From Fibrobacter sp. UBA1765 (lineage in GTDB: Bacteria > Fibrobacterota > Fibrobacteria > Fibrobacterales > Fibrobacteraceae), in NCBI GenBank assembly GCA_002314675.1, contig DCGZ01000117.1, positions 1 to 33,506 of the forward strand: 33,506 bases of DNA, in the 5' to 3' direction. Each line of letters begins with the position of its first letter. Position 1 is the first letter of the stretch. Below are positions 14,657 through 23,081 of the stretch, piece by piece. A program made the position numbers and the translations under genes. Below the pieces are notes generated by a model. The model searched no databases and was not told where the DNA came from. It worked only from the letters and a program-made list of their open reading frames with translations.

Positions 14657-15421
14657 CTAGAAATTCACAGCAACACCTGCATAACCAGGAAGAGCCACAA
14701 CCTGGATTCGCCTATTCCACCATTCATGGACTCCAATCACAGCAAGAGAAATCCCAGAGCCAGCCAAGGCCCCCACAACGACATCGGTCGGGTAATGCTT
14801 GCCCGCGGCAACTCTTAAAACTCCCGTTGCCGATGCAAGCGAAAAACTACCTACGGCTACTGGCCAAAAATATTTTGAATCCGGGTAAAGCTTCTTAAAA
14901 GCGTAAGTCGAAAACACTGCCGCAGAGAACGTTGCAGAGGCATGCCCTGAATAGAACGAGGCGTATGCCTCTCCTTTTTCGCTTTCATGCCCAGACGCAT
15001 ACACATACGGCCTTGGCCACCATCTTCGAGAACGCACGAGCAGGTTCACGCCGCTCTGCAAAGACATAGCTTCCAGATACATTACAAACAGTCCGAGAGT
15101 TTCTTGGCCCGAGGCACTCCCTTCATAAAAGGCAAAGCCGCCGACAGCTAACGGCAAGGCGACAGATACGCAGGTAACGTCGCTTGCAAAGTCGGCCTTG
15201 CTTGAATATGTACCGGCAAAGGGCCTGTCCCATGGCAAAAGACTGGACTTGTCTTTTACAGAATGAGGAGCATCCACCTGTTTCAACTCATGGGAACCAT
15301 AAAGCCCTATTCCAATGGACATTCCAAGCACAGGCAAGTCAAGGGCTGGCGAAAAAACAGGCATGTTTTGCGCACTGCACACGCCAAGGCACAAAGAGAG
15401 CAAAACACCTAATTTTTTCAT
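14657..15421 (-). CDS. PAP2-superfamily phosphatase, exported or membrane-bound
   Basis: The protein has 254 residues from ATG 15421. It belongs to the PAP2 (type 2 phosphatidic acid phosphatase) superfamily, which removes phosphate from lipid phosphates or related compounds at the outer face of the membrane. Motif 1 appears as RSRRWWPRPY, motif 2 as YSGHASAT with the catalytic His, and motif 3 as LRVAAGKHYPTDVV with the second His and the Asp. The N-terminus MKKLGVLLSLCLGVCSAQ looks like a signal peptide, and several hydrophobic helices follow. The frame is open upstream to 15478, but that would overlap the divergent gene. The -10-like TATATT (15428-15433, minus) ends only six bases before the ATG, so the transcript may be leaderless. 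Confidence 0.87.
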   Translation of the reverse strand: MKKLGVLLSLCLGVCSAQNMPVFSPALDLPVLGMSIGIGLYGSHELKQVDAPHSVKDKSSLLPWDRPFAGTYSSKADFASDVTCVSVALPLAVGGFAFYEGSASGQETLGLFVMYLEAMSLQSGVNLLVRSRRWWPRPYVYASGHESEKGEAYASFYSGHASATFSAAVFSTYAFKKLYPDSKYFWPVAVGSFSLASATGVLRVAAGKHYPTDVVVGALAGSGISLAVIGVHEWWNRRIQVVALPGYAGVAVNF

Positions 15422-15427
15422 ATCAAG

Positions 15428-15447
15428 AATATAAAAATAACTATATT
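15428..15447. promoter_or_regulatory. Back-to-back -10 elements with near-leaderless starts
   Basis: TATATT reads on the minus strand at 15433-15428 and on the plus strand at 15442-15447, only eight bases apart. The ATG of the PAP2 gene begins six bases after the first and the GTG of the ArsR-type gene seven bases after the second. Transcripts starting at the usual distance would begin at or next to the start codons. The two promoters overlap, so polymerase binding should be mutually exclusive. Confidence 0.5.
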
Positions 15448-15454
15448 CCAAATT

Positions 15455-16387
15455 GTGAGTAAGCAAGAACCAATTCAACCAAGCATGGACCTTTTCAGTG
15501 CGCTTTCCGATGAAATGCGCCTGAAAATCATGATGATTCTCGGCGAATCCGAGTTTACAGTCAACGAGATCAAGGATATTTTAGGCATTCACCAGTCCAA
15601 CGCAAGCAGGCACCTGTCAAAGCTTTCGAGCTGCAACCTGCTAAAGGACCGCCGCGAAAGCACAAAGTCGTATTACGGCCTAAGCGATGAACTCTATGCA
15701 TGCCCAACGCTCAGGGAGATGATAAAGAACGCCTACGAACAGCTCCCGGACCTTGCAATTCTAAAAAGCCAGATTGACAGGGTTCTCAAGGAACGTAGAA
15801 CCACGATGGCAAAGAAGCTCCACAAGCTCGATGAATCAGCTGGTGGCTTGAAGGCACAGCTTTCGCTGTTTACAAAGCTCATTACGCCGTTTGAACATGC
15901 CATAGACATTGGCTGCGGTGCAGGAGGCGACCTTAGCTTGCTTTTAGCAGGCCGTTGCAAGCAGGTCACTGCAGTCGACATCCAGGAAGAAGTCGTTCTC
16001 GAATTCAAGGAACTGCTTTCTAGGCGCGGCATCGAAAACATCACGCCGATTACGGCCGACATGGTAAACATTCCGCTCCCGAACGCAAGCGCAGACCTTG
16101 TACTCATGAGCCAGGTTTTACACTATGCCACATCGCCAGATTCGGCGCTAAAAGAAGCATTACGCCTTTTAAAGCCAAATGGGATCCTTGCGCTGCTCGA
16201 CCTTGCCCCACATACAGAAGAAACACTTCGCGAAAGGCAGGGGCACCTGTGGCTAGGCTTTGACCAGGCTCGCATAGAAACAATGCTCAAGGATTTGCCG
16301 TGCAAAATTGTCACTTCCGAGGTGATTGTCAACGAATCCGGAACGGAATCCCTGCCGGCAATCTGCTTTATCGTAGAAAAACAGTAA
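15455..16387 (+). CDS. ArsR-type helix-turn-helix fused to a SAM-dependent methyltransferase
   Basis: The protein has 310 residues from GTG 15455; ATG 15485 is a good alternative that keeps the whole HTH. The N-terminal domain (FSALSDEMRLKIMMILGESE, then IHQSNASRHLSKLSSCNLLKDRRES) is a typical ArsR/SmtB winged helix. No Cys-rich metal site is seen in its recognition helix. The C-terminal domain is a class I methyltransferase: motif I AIDIGCGAGGDLSLLL, an acidic end of strand 2 (VTAVDIQ), and later motifs PNASADLVLMSQVLHY and LRLLKPNGILALLDL. Fusions of this kind are known in several bacteria and are thought to link gene control to a methylated metabolite; target and substrate are unknown here. 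It is divergent from the PAP2 gene through a 33-base shared promoter. Confidence 0.88.
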   Translation: MSKQEPIQPSMDLFSALSDEMRLKIMMILGESEFTVNEIKDILGIHQSNASRHLSKLSSCNLLKDRRESTKSYYGLSDELYACPTLREMIKNAYEQLPDLAILKSQIDRVLKERRTTMAKKLHKLDESAGGLKAQLSLFTKLITPFEHAIDIGCGAGGDLSLLLAGRCKQVTAVDIQEEVVLEFKELLSRRGIENITPITADMVNIPLPNASADLVLMSQVLHYATSPDSALKEALRLLKPNGILALLDLAPHTEETLRERQGHLWLGFDQARIETMLKDLPCKIVTSEVIVNESGTESLPAICFIVEKQ

Positions 16388-16417
16388 AAAATCCTTTCTT
16401 TATAGAACAAAAAAATT

Positions 16418-16423
16418 TATATT
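16418..16423 (+). promoter_or_regulatory. Probable -10 element of the 75-aa gene
   Basis: TATATT lies 23 bases before ATG 16447, with AGGAG (16437-16441) between them. Confidence 0.4.
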
Positions 16424-16446
16424 CTGCAAAAAACACAGGAGAAACC

Positions 16447-16674
16447 ATGAAGGCTCTTAAAATTTTCTTGATTGCACTCGGCGCAGGTCTTGCAGCACTT
16501 GGCATCTACCACATTGTTACAAAGAAGAAGCTCGAAAAGAACGCCCTTAACGAAGGCGAAACTTTCGAAGACCCGGAACCATGCGGCTGCTGCGGTGCTG
16601 AATTCTCCGAAGCGCAGAAAGCAGAACTCCCTGCAGAAGAACCTGTAGCAAAAGAAGACCCGATTGCAGTTTAG
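16447..16674 (+). CDS. Small single-span membrane protein with a CGCC motif
   Basis: The protein has 75 residues. The N-terminal hydrophobic helix (residues about 4-22, IFLIALGAGLAALGIYHIV) is followed by Lys residues, so the tail is likely cytoplasmic, and by an acidic, Pro/Ala-rich tail carrying EPCGCCGAEFSEAQK. The Cys-Gly-Cys-Cys cluster could bind metal or form disulfides. The ATG has a strong AGGAG five bases upstream and TATATT further up. A longer frame from 16300 overlaps the previous gene and is not favoured. Function unknown. Confidence 0.8.
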   Translation: MKALKIFLIALGAGLAALGIYHIVTKKKLEKNALNEGETFEDPEPCGCCGAEFSEAQKAELPAEEPVAKEDPIAV

Positions 16675-16684
16675 TCAAACCTAA
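16671..16684. promoter_or_regulatory. Possible further TTAG-N6-CTAA site
   Basis: TTAGTCAAACCTAA overlaps the stop codon of the 75-aa gene and differs from feoA site 2 at two positions in the spacer. It is separated from the next gene by a terminator, so a chance match is quite possible. Confidence 0.2.
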
Positions 16685-16694
16685 TTTGCATTTC

Positions 16695-16720
16695 AAAGTC
16701 CGCCACAAGCGGACTTTTTT
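16695..16720 (+). terminator. Terminator after the 75-aa gene
   Basis: AAAGTCCGC (16695-16703) pairs with GCGGACTTT (16709-16717), loop of five, followed by TTT. Confidence 0.8.
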
Positions 16721-16760
16721 GTTATGGCTACTACCCACTAATTACTATTTTTACCTTACT

Positions 16761-19454
16761 ATGAATGCATTCCTAAAAAAATACGGATTTACCTTCGCAG
16801 CATCACTGCTGTTCCTCGTTTTACTTGTAATCGTATTCCGCGGTTTCGTGTTCGACGCAAACACGCTCATGCTGAATAGCGACCAGCTCAATAGCCTAGG
16901 CTCCCGCATTCTGCGTGCACAAAACGCCGTGCTTACGGAATGGGACGACTCTAGGCTTGGTGGCGTTCCGACAATCGACGCCCTTTTTGGCGACGCCTAC
17001 CACCCGCTAGTATGGGTGCAGTTCCTTACAGACGCAACACGCGCAGTGGGCTTCAAGTTCATTTTAACGATCTGGGTTGCATTCATTTCGGCAATGCTTT
17101 TGGCAAGGAACCTCACAAAATCTGATTGGCTTGGAGCGCTCCTTGGCTTTTTGTACGCATTTGCCCCGCAATATTTTACATACGTATATGGCGGCCATGA
17201 CGGCAAGATGATGGTATTTGCAGTCGCTCCGCTCGCGATTCTTGCAATCAGAAAGGTCGTTCGCGAAGGCAAGTATTCCCATGTATTCACTCTCGCCGCT
17301 TGCATCGTATGGATGATTCTAGGTAGCCATCTGCAGCTCACCTACTTCTTCTTGTGGGGTGCGGGCTTCTATGCGCTCTACGAAATGCTTGCCTTAAAAT
17401 CCACTTGGAAGGTTCGCGGAATTCGCCTTGGCCTTGCTGCAATCGCCCTTGGCTTTGGACTTGCTATCAGCAGTTTCCAGCTCTTGCCTCCTTATATCTA
17501 CACGACTCAGCAATCCGTTCGCGGTACCGGCGACAAGACAAACTTCGGCCATGCCGTAAGCTGGTCCTTGCATCAGGAAGAACTTGGCGACCTCTTGATT
17601 CCGGGCTTCCTTGGCGTTGATGTTTATGAACAGGATTCCAAGACCGGGAAGGTTGAAGGTTCCTCGCTCGTTTCCTACGACACGGCAGAACTTCGTGGCC
17701 TTGGCGGCTCCCCATTCTACTGGGGCCATAACCCGTTCAAGCTCAACCACGACAGTTCCGGCGCAGTACTTACATTCCTAGCATTCCTCTGCTTCTTTGT
17801 GCCAGGCAAGCGTCGCTACGCGGCATTCTGGTTCATGGGAACTGCACTTGCACTTTCTTTTGCTATGGGTGCTCATTCTCCGCTCTTTAAGCTCTGGTAC
17901 GCAGTGCTGCCAGGCGTAAAGAACTTCCGCGCCCCGAGCATGACTCTTTTCTGGTTCCCGCTCATTGCAGTCATGATGGCCTCCCCTGTCCTTGAAAGCT
18001 ACAAGGACAAAGAAAAGAGCAAACATTTAGGCAAGGGTGCGTTCCTATTTGGCGTACTGCTTCTTCTAACAGTCATTGCCCGCTTTGCCTGGGAAACATT
18101 CCTCGGTCCAGTTGGCCTTGTAGCAGCTATTGCATACGGTCTTCTTTTTGTAGCAACGGTAAACGTGGCAGACAACGACAAAAAGCTAACCCCGGCAAAT
18201 ATTGCAAACGCATTCTCCAACGCATTCAAAGGATCTTCAAAGCTTGTTCTTGCAGGCATTTTCTTGCCGTTCCTGCTCATTGGCGTATTCATGCTGAGTG
18301 CTCAGAACCTGTTGCAGGATCCGCTTGTAGGCCAGTACTTTAAGCCATTGAACATTGCAGCCATGCAGCTTGGCGCAAGCAAGATGATCCCGGGCCTTGT
18401 ACTTGTACTTATCGTGTGCGGGGCAACTTTTGCAGTTCTCAAGAACAAGCTAAATGCAAAGACAATGGCAATCGTTCTTGCGATCGCAGCTGGCATTGAA
18501 CTCTACTTTATCAACGGCGCGTTTGTACAGAACGTTCCATACGCAGAATACATTCAGCCAAAGAACAACCTTGTCGTAGCATACAAGCAATACTACAAGG
18601 ATTCGCTTGCAATGCCCCGTGTGCTTTCACTTTCAAGGAATCACGCTCTTTCGGGGAACGTTTTCCCGGCTTACGGCATGCGTAACGCAGATGGTTTCCA
18701 CGACAACGAGCTTGCTACATACCGCGCGTTCCGTGGCGGCCAGAACAACGAGAACTACTTCATTGGCTTGAGCGCAAATGGCGGAGCAAGGCCGTTCCTT
18801 GACGTGGCAAACATCGGAGCCATAATTTACGATACCAAGCAGGGCACAACATTCATGCCAAACCCGACAGCGCTTGGCGAAGCATTCCTTTACGGTTCCG
18901 CAGTAGCAATGGATGATGCCGCAGCAATCGAAACCTTAAAGACCGGCATAATTCGTGAAGAAAAGCCGGTAGAAGTAGCTACAGAACAAGTTGCTGCCGA
19001 TAGTGCAGTAGCAGATTCCACGGAACAAGAACAAGTTGCAGAACCAGTAAAGGAAGAACCAAAGGGCTTCTTCTACCGCGAAACAGTAATCCTTTCTGAA
19101 GCTCCAGGCATCAAGCTCGACGGCGGCATTCCGCAAGGCAAGGCAACACTTGTTGAACGCCCGAAAATGGACACACAGGTGTTCAACGTAGAAAGCGACC
19201 GCAACGCAATCATGTTCGTAAGCGGCAACTACCACCCTTACTGGAAGGCAACTGTCAACGGCAAGGAAGCCAAGGTCTACAAGGCATTCGGCACATTCCG
19301 CGCAGTCGAAGTTCCTGCGGGCAAGTCCGTAGTCCGCATGGAATACCGTTCCGAACCATTCCACAAGTGCCTCTACGTTTCGTTGGCGGCTTTGATCGTA
19401 CTTGTACTCGGCGGTGCTTGCGCTGCCGTTACAATGAAAAAGAAAAAAGCTTAA
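16761..19454 (+). CDS. YfhO-family multi-spanning membrane protein
   Basis: The protein has 897 residues from ATG 16761; upstream in-frame codons (to 16686) run through the preceding terminator. It resembles the bacterial YfhO family (GT-C-like membrane proteins, thought to transfer or modify sugars on cell-surface glycopolymers). About 12 hydrophobic helices fill residues 8-590, with acidic motifs in the first periplasmic loop (TEWDDSRLGGVPTIDALFGD) expected of a GT-C active site. The C-terminal periplasmic part ends in the family's usual beta-domain (YHPYWKATVNGKEAKVYKAF, then a last helix and KKKKA). A low-complexity Glu/Val/Ala insertion (about residues 735-765) is unusual. It is a single-gene unit between terminators. 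Confidence 0.82.
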   Translation: MNAFLKKYGFTFAASLLFLVLLVIVFRGFVFDANTLMLNSDQLNSLGSRILRAQNAVLTEWDDSRLGGVPTIDALFGDAYHPLVWVQFLTDATRAVGFKFILTIWVAFISAMLLARNLTKSDWLGALLGFLYAFAPQYFTYVYGGHDGKMMVFAVAPLAILAIRKVVREGKYSHVFTLAACIVWMILGSHLQLTYFFLWGAGFYALYEMLALKSTWKVRGIRLGLAAIALGFGLAISSFQLLPPYIYTTQQSVRGTGDKTNFGHAVSWSLHQEELGDLLIPGFLGVDVYEQDSKTGKVEGSSLVSYDTAELRGLGGSPFYWGHNPFKLNHDSSGAVLTFLAFLCFFVPGKRRYAAFWFMGTALALSFAMGAHSPLFKLWYAVLPGVKNFRAPSMTLFWFPLIAVMMASPVLESYKDKEKSKHLGKGAFLFGVLLLLTVIARFAWETFLGPVGLVAAIAYGLLFVATVNVADNDKKLTPANIANAFSNAFKGSSKLVLAGIFLPFLLIGVFMLSAQNLLQDPLVGQYFKPLNIAAMQLGASKMIPGLVLVLIVCGATFAVLKNKLNAKTMAIVLAIAAGIELYFINGAFVQNVPYAEYIQPKNNLVVAYKQYYKDSLAMPRVLSLSRNHALSGNVFPAYGMRNADGFHDNELATYRAFRGGQNNENYFIGLSANGGARPFLDVANIGAIIYDTKQGTTFMPNPTALGEAFLYGSAVAMDDAAAIETLKTGIIREEKPVEVATEQVAADSAVADSTEQEQVAEPVKEEPKGFFYRETVILSEAPGIKLDGGIPQGKATLVERPKMDTQVFNVESDRNAIMFVSGNYHPYWKATVNGKEAKVYKAFGTFRAVEVPAGKSVVRMEYRSEPFHKCLYVSLAALIVLVLGGACAAVTMKKKKA

Positions 19455-19475
19455 GTATCCAAAAAGCATTTAAAC

Positions 19476-19505
19476 AAAAAGTCTCGCTCTGCGAGACTTT
19501 TTGTT
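19476..19505. terminator. Bidirectional terminator
   Basis: AAAAAGTCTCGC (19476-19487) pairs with GCGAGACTTTTT (19491-19502), loop TCT. T-tracts on both strands serve the YfhO-type gene (+) and ribD (-). Confidence 0.88.
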
Positions 19506-19551
19506 TAGACAAAATTTTTCAGCATTTAATCGCCATTCAAATAAAGCTCTT

Positions 19552-20658
19552 CTATTTATTTTCGAACACCTTCAAAGAATCATTGCCAAATTTTGTTTCT
19601 GATACTAGCTTGCATTCTGGAATTTTGGGGTACACAAGCCCTTCCGCATCGAAATTAGAGACCCACAAGTCCAGGCGGTTCCAAAGCCCTGTTTCAAAGA
19701 TATTTGCAGCAAGCCCTGCTCCTGGCTCGACCATCAAGCGATGCATGCCGCGTTCACTCAAGGTATCGATAACCTGCTTCCAGTTTTCACAAAATGTTTT
19801 GCCCAAAAGTTTTACGACTTCTACATGGCCTGCAAAAGTCTGCAGTTCAGGCTGTTCGCATGCGCTAAACACGATAACTTGCGTTGCATTCTTCAATGGT
19901 TCCGCTACATTTTCTAGCACGCTAAAGATTTTGCGATTACAAGGCAAAACAGTATCATTTGCCATAACGACTCGCACCGGCGAATTGCCATTACAAAGAC
20001 GTACATTCAACGACGGATTGTCATGCAGAACCGTAGACGCACCTACAAGAACAGCATCGGAAATTGCACGGAGCCTATGGTTCCAGGCGTTGGCGGCTTC
20101 TCCGGTAATCTTTAGCGGAGACTTGTCGGCATTCGCCATTTTAAAATTCGATGTCACAGCAGACTTCAATTCTACAAAAGTGCGCTTGCAACGCACATAA
20201 TAATCGTACGCTTCAAAATAGCGTTCCACCTCGGCAAAAAGAGCAACGCCTTCTGGATTGTTACCGCCACAGGCTTCAACGGTTTCAAAGACTTCAATGC
20301 CCGCATCTTCGAGGATTTTTCGGCTATTGCCTCGCACAACCGGATTCGGGTCCTGGTGGGCATAAAACACGCGCTTGATTTTTGCATTGATAATTGCAGA
20401 AGTGCAAGGTGGCGTTCTGCCATAATGGCAACATGGTTCAAGCGTCACGTAAATATCGGCTCCATCGGCAAGTTCACCGGCATCACGCAAAGCCATGACT
20501 TCTGCATGGGCGCTCCCAGGTATTTGCGTACGCCCCATTCCAACAATTAGTCCATCACGGACAACGACAGCACCCACGGCAGGGTTCGGGCGGCTAAGCC
20601 CTATAGAAAGGCTTGAAAATTCCAAAGCCTTCCCCATAAAAAATGCTGCGTTTTTCAT
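19552..20658 (-). CDS. ribD: Bifunctional riboflavin biosynthesis deaminase/reductase RibD
   Basis: RibD carries out two consecutive steps of riboflavin synthesis: deamination of the pyrimidine and NADPH-dependent reduction of the ribose side chain. The 368 residues have an N-terminal cytidine-deaminase-like domain with the zinc site HAE (His51, Glu53) and TLEPCCHYGRTPPC (Cys76, Cys85). The C-terminal reductase domain begins near residue 150 (VELKSAVTSNFKMA, GEAANAWNHRLRAISDAVLVG, and MVEPGAGLAANIFETGLWNRL). Its start overlaps the stop of the upstream gene by one base (TAATG). It is the last gene of a run otherwise made of lipoproteins and envelope proteins, and no other rib gene is in the window, so the linkage seems incidental or transcriptional only. 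Confidence 0.93.
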   Translation of the reverse strand: MKNAAFFMGKALEFSSLSIGLSRPNPAVGAVVVRDGLIVGMGRTQIPGSAHAEVMALRDAGELADGADIYVTLEPCCHYGRTPPCTSAIINAKIKRVFYAHQDPNPVVRGNSRKILEDAGIEVFETVEACGGNNPEGVALFAEVERYFEAYDYYVRCKRTFVELKSAVTSNFKMANADKSPLKITGEAANAWNHRLRAISDAVLVGASTVLHDNPSLNVRLCNGNSPVRVVMANDTVLPCNRKIFSVLENVAEPLKNATQVIVFSACEQPELQTFAGHVEVVKLLGKTFCENWKQVIDTLSERGMHRLMVEPGAGLAANIFETGLWNRLDLWVSNFDAEGLVYPKIPECKLVSETKFGNDSLKVFENK

Positions 20659-21851
20659 TATTCCTCGCAGAACTTTTGAACGTTACAATTCCTTGAAAAA
20701 TTCATTTTAGAAATGGCGGCACGAACTGCGTCAGCCTCGTTTTTACCGGCACCGATACCGCTCATCATACAGCTATAGCCATCCTTTTTCAAGTAAAGAT
20801 TCACATTGTAAGAACTCAACTGCTTTACAGAGTTCTTGACTTCTGTTTCAATGGAAACCTCGATTGGAGCTGCATTTTCAGACTCGACCATCACACCAAC
20901 AGCCTCGCCTAGCTTTTGCGAAATGGTACTGCATACGGCAGCCTTGGCATCACATTCCATGGCGTACCGGCATTGCGGTCGATCCATGGAATATTCAACA
21001 CTTGCAACATTCAATCCTGCTTCATTGCGATACTGCAGGTTGATTCCTGGCAACACCTTAAGCGTGTAAGGTTCATTCTGCAAAACCACTGCAGGAATTC
21101 TAAAGGAAGCTTCCCCCCGTTCATCGCTAAAGGCTTCGGCAAGACGCCTGCCATTATGTTCAACAGAAACCGGGAAGCGCTCGACAATGGCTCCATTCTT
21201 TTGAACCGTTACCTTAAAAACCAATGGATTCGAAGCATCGACTTTCAAAACCTCTGACGGTACCAAAATTTTAATTCCCCGCAAGGAATCCAGCAAAGCG
21301 GATTGAATCTTAGACGCATCCGATTTCAATGTCATTGAAGCATCGATCGGTAAAAAGACGGATATTTCATCCACATAATTCTGGTAAGGCCTACTTTCAG
21401 TTTCCGCCTCGGCAAGCAAGCGAGAGGCTTCCGTATAGTTTCCCTTTTTTACGGCAGCAAGGGCAAGGCCTTCTTTTTCAGAAACTCTTTTTTGGATATT
21501 TTTCAATTGTTCTCGCGCAGCGGATGTGAGTTCCTGCAAGTCTAAAGAAGCCGTAGCTACATAATTCTTGCCTTGCTTGGGTTCAGTCGAAAACTTCAAC
21601 CCCTTCAAGAACAGGCTTGACTTGACCGTGTTCCTTACACGCATATCCTTTGAAAGTTCAGTTTTGCCGTTAGCCCTGGTTTCGCCACGGTCAACAGTCA
21701 TGGTCGAAGAAACCGTTGCAGAAATCTGTTTTGCAACACCAGCCGCAGCCTCGTCTTCGGCCGCCTTTTGCGAAATATCCGAATAACCCGTATAGGTAAT
21801 GGTTTGCGCAAATGCCACAGCAGACAAGCAAAACAGAAACTTCAAGAACAT
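20658..21851 (-). CDS. Secreted protein with an LPP20-like N-terminal domain
   Basis: The protein has 397 residues with a signal peptide (MFLKFLFCLSAVAFAQ). Residues about 20-115 resemble the LPP20-type domain (DISQKAAEDEAAAGVAKQIS, KNYVATASLDLQEL), also present in the lipoprotein at the head of this gene run. A short helical, TPR-like segment follows (EGLALAAVKKGNYTEASRLLAEAE), then a beta-rich region resembling an Ig-like or carrier domain (VTVQKNGAIVERFPVSVEHNG), and a Cys-containing C-terminal part. No catalytic motif is visible. The neighbours suggest an envelope assembly or surface role. Its stop overlaps ribD, and the upstream lipoprotein gene ends 17 bases before its start. Confidence 0.82.
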   Translation of the reverse strand: MFLKFLFCLSAVAFAQTITYTGYSDISQKAAEDEAAAGVAKQISATVSSTMTVDRGETRANGKTELSKDMRVRNTVKSSLFLKGLKFSTEPKQGKNYVATASLDLQELTSAAREQLKNIQKRVSEKEGLALAAVKKGNYTEASRLLAEAETESRPYQNYVDEISVFLPIDASMTLKSDASKIQSALLDSLRGIKILVPSEVLKVDASNPLVFKVTVQKNGAIVERFPVSVEHNGRRLAEAFSDERGEASFRIPAVVLQNEPYTLKVLPGINLQYRNEAGLNVASVEYSMDRPQCRYAMECDAKAAVCSTISQKLGEAVGVMVESENAAPIEVSIETEVKNSVKQLSSYNVNLYLKKDGYSCMMSGIGAGKNEADAVRAAISKMNFSRNCNVQKFCEE

Positions 21852-21868
21852 GGCGAGCCTACCTAAAA

Positions 21869-22849
21869 TTATTGCAAGTCAAGCGTGATAAGCTTTTTAG
21901 AAATGTTGTTCTTCTTTGCATTTGCAGATGAAGAAACCGCATTTCGAATTTCAGAATACACTGCATAGGAATCCGGGAACTTCACCGGATCTGCGTAAAG
22001 AATCAAGTCTATGGTTCGTTCCGACATGGCGTTTACGCGAATGCTAGAAAACCTGGAGCGCAAGGCGCTTACGACATTGTCCTGCACATCTTCAAGAGCT
22101 GCTCCATCGAAACTTTCTGCAATATTCATTACGACCTTGTACTGGACCCCCTTCTGCATGTCTTCTACCCAATAAGAAAGAATCTTCTGTTCAAGCCCAG
22201 GGAGCGCCTTCTTTACAGCATCATGGATAATGTAATTCAAGCTTTCCTTGCGGGAATCGTTATTCTTCAAATGAGCTGCCTGAGATCCCAAAAGACGAGC
22301 TGTAGAAGCTTCATAGGCTGTCAATTCAACATTCATCATTTTTTGTCGAATATCATAGCTACCGGAATACTTGATATATACATCGGCACCAAGCATAAGG
22401 CTTGCGACATAGGAAACATCGTTTGCTCCAGAAATGTCGTTCATCATGTTAACGACTTCTTCAAGCTCGGACTGAGCCTCCAGGGAACGGACCTCATAGG
22501 ATTTTTCAGTCAAATATTCATTAACGGCTTCCATTGCCGTTCTGGAATTCTGGTTATGAGACAAGATAAACTTGCCTCCAAGCCCAGCAGAATCAGGTGC
22601 AGGCAAAACCATAATAATAGGTTTCTGAACGTTTGCGTATTGCTTAGCAGCCACAGCCTGTTGAACTTGAGCCTCTTGTTTAGAATTATTCTGCCCAGCA
22701 TACGGTGAAGGTCCCACTTCACGGTCCAGGCTGCCATAGCCAGCCTTGGCATGGGATCTCGAAACATCAGCGCTATTATCAGGTGTACTTGAAGCACAGG
22801 CTACCAAAACAAACGCAGTCGCCGCAACCACAGAAAAACTCTTTAACAT
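21869..22849 (-). CDS. Lipoprotein of unknown function
   Basis: The protein has 326 residues with a lipoprotein signal ending in LVAC (Cys18). After the Cys a motif SRSHAKAGYGSLDREVG matches the tail of the 48-aa lipoprotein encoded immediately upstream (RARAHAGYSDLDSETG). The main body (from about residue 75, PIIMVLPAPDSAGLGG) reads like an alpha/beta domain of the TolB-N/CsgG type found in envelope lipoproteins; that resemblance is tentative. A second, similar-looking alpha/beta part starts near residue 235 (QYKVVMNIAESFDGAALEDVQ). The gene belongs to a minus-strand run with LPP20-type proteins on both sides. Confidence 0.8.
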   Translation of the reverse strand: MLKSFSVVAATAFVLVACASSTPDNSADVSRSHAKAGYGSLDREVGPSPYAGQNNSKQEAQVQQAVAAKQYANVQKPIIMVLPAPDSAGLGGKFILSHNQNSRTAMEAVNEYLTEKSYEVRSLEAQSELEEVVNMMNDISGANDVSYVASLMLGADVYIKYSGSYDIRQKMMNVELTAYEASTARLLGSQAAHLKNNDSRKESLNYIIHDAVKKALPGLEQKILSYWVEDMQKGVQYKVVMNIAESFDGAALEDVQDNVVSALRSRFSSIRVNAMSERTIDLILYADPVKFPDSYAVYSEIRNAVSSSANAKKNNISKKLITLDLQ

Positions 22850-22871
22850 ACAGAAAACCTTTTTAGTTCTT

Positions 22872-23018
22872 TTACTTGCCTGTTTCAGAATCTAAATCAC
22901 TATAGCCGGCATGAGCACGCGCACGTTCAGCATCATGATTTTCTGCCGGAGCAGAGGCGCAGGCGACAAAGAAAAGAGCACAAAGTGCAGTTGCAATAAA
23001 AGTCTTTGCAAGTTTCAT
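22872..23018 (-). CDS. 48-residue lipoprotein
   Basis: The frame opens with MKLAKTFIATALCALFFVAC, a complete lipoprotein signal with lipobox FVAC (Cys20), and ends in AERARAHAGYSDLDSETGK. The ATG has GAGGTAA seven bases upstream. The mature peptide would be only 29 residues. Its tail matches the region just after the lipidated Cys of the next gene's product (HAxAGYxxLDxExG), so the two are paralogous there. It lies between a terminator (23031-23066) and the 326-aa lipoprotein gene (22 bases downstream). The signal, ribosome binding site and tail homology together make it a convincing gene despite its size. Confidence 0.75.
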   Translation of the reverse strand: MKLAKTFIATALCALFFVACASAPAENHDAERARAHAGYSDLDSETGK

Positions 23019-23030
23019 AAAATTACCTCA

Positions 23031-23066
23031 AAAAAAACAAGAGCGACTTTATTAAAGCCGCCCTTG
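23031..23066 (-). terminator. Terminator after the LPP20-type gene
   Basis: On the minus strand AGGGCGGCTTT pairs with AAAGTCGCTCT (two G-T wobbles) and is followed by a run of eight T. It lies inside the gene run, so downstream expression requires read-through or a separate promoter. Confidence 0.75.
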
Positions 23067-23081
23067 GTATTGAAACAAGAA

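Noticed and set aside
15422..15478. Longer start for the PAP2 gene
   Set aside because: It would overlap the divergent gene and place the signal peptide internally; ATG 15421 gives a normal signal peptide.
18936..19469. 177-residue minus-strand frame at the end of the YfhO-type gene
   Set aside because: It is antisense to a conserved C-terminal domain and runs through a terminator region; no ribosome binding site or family features.
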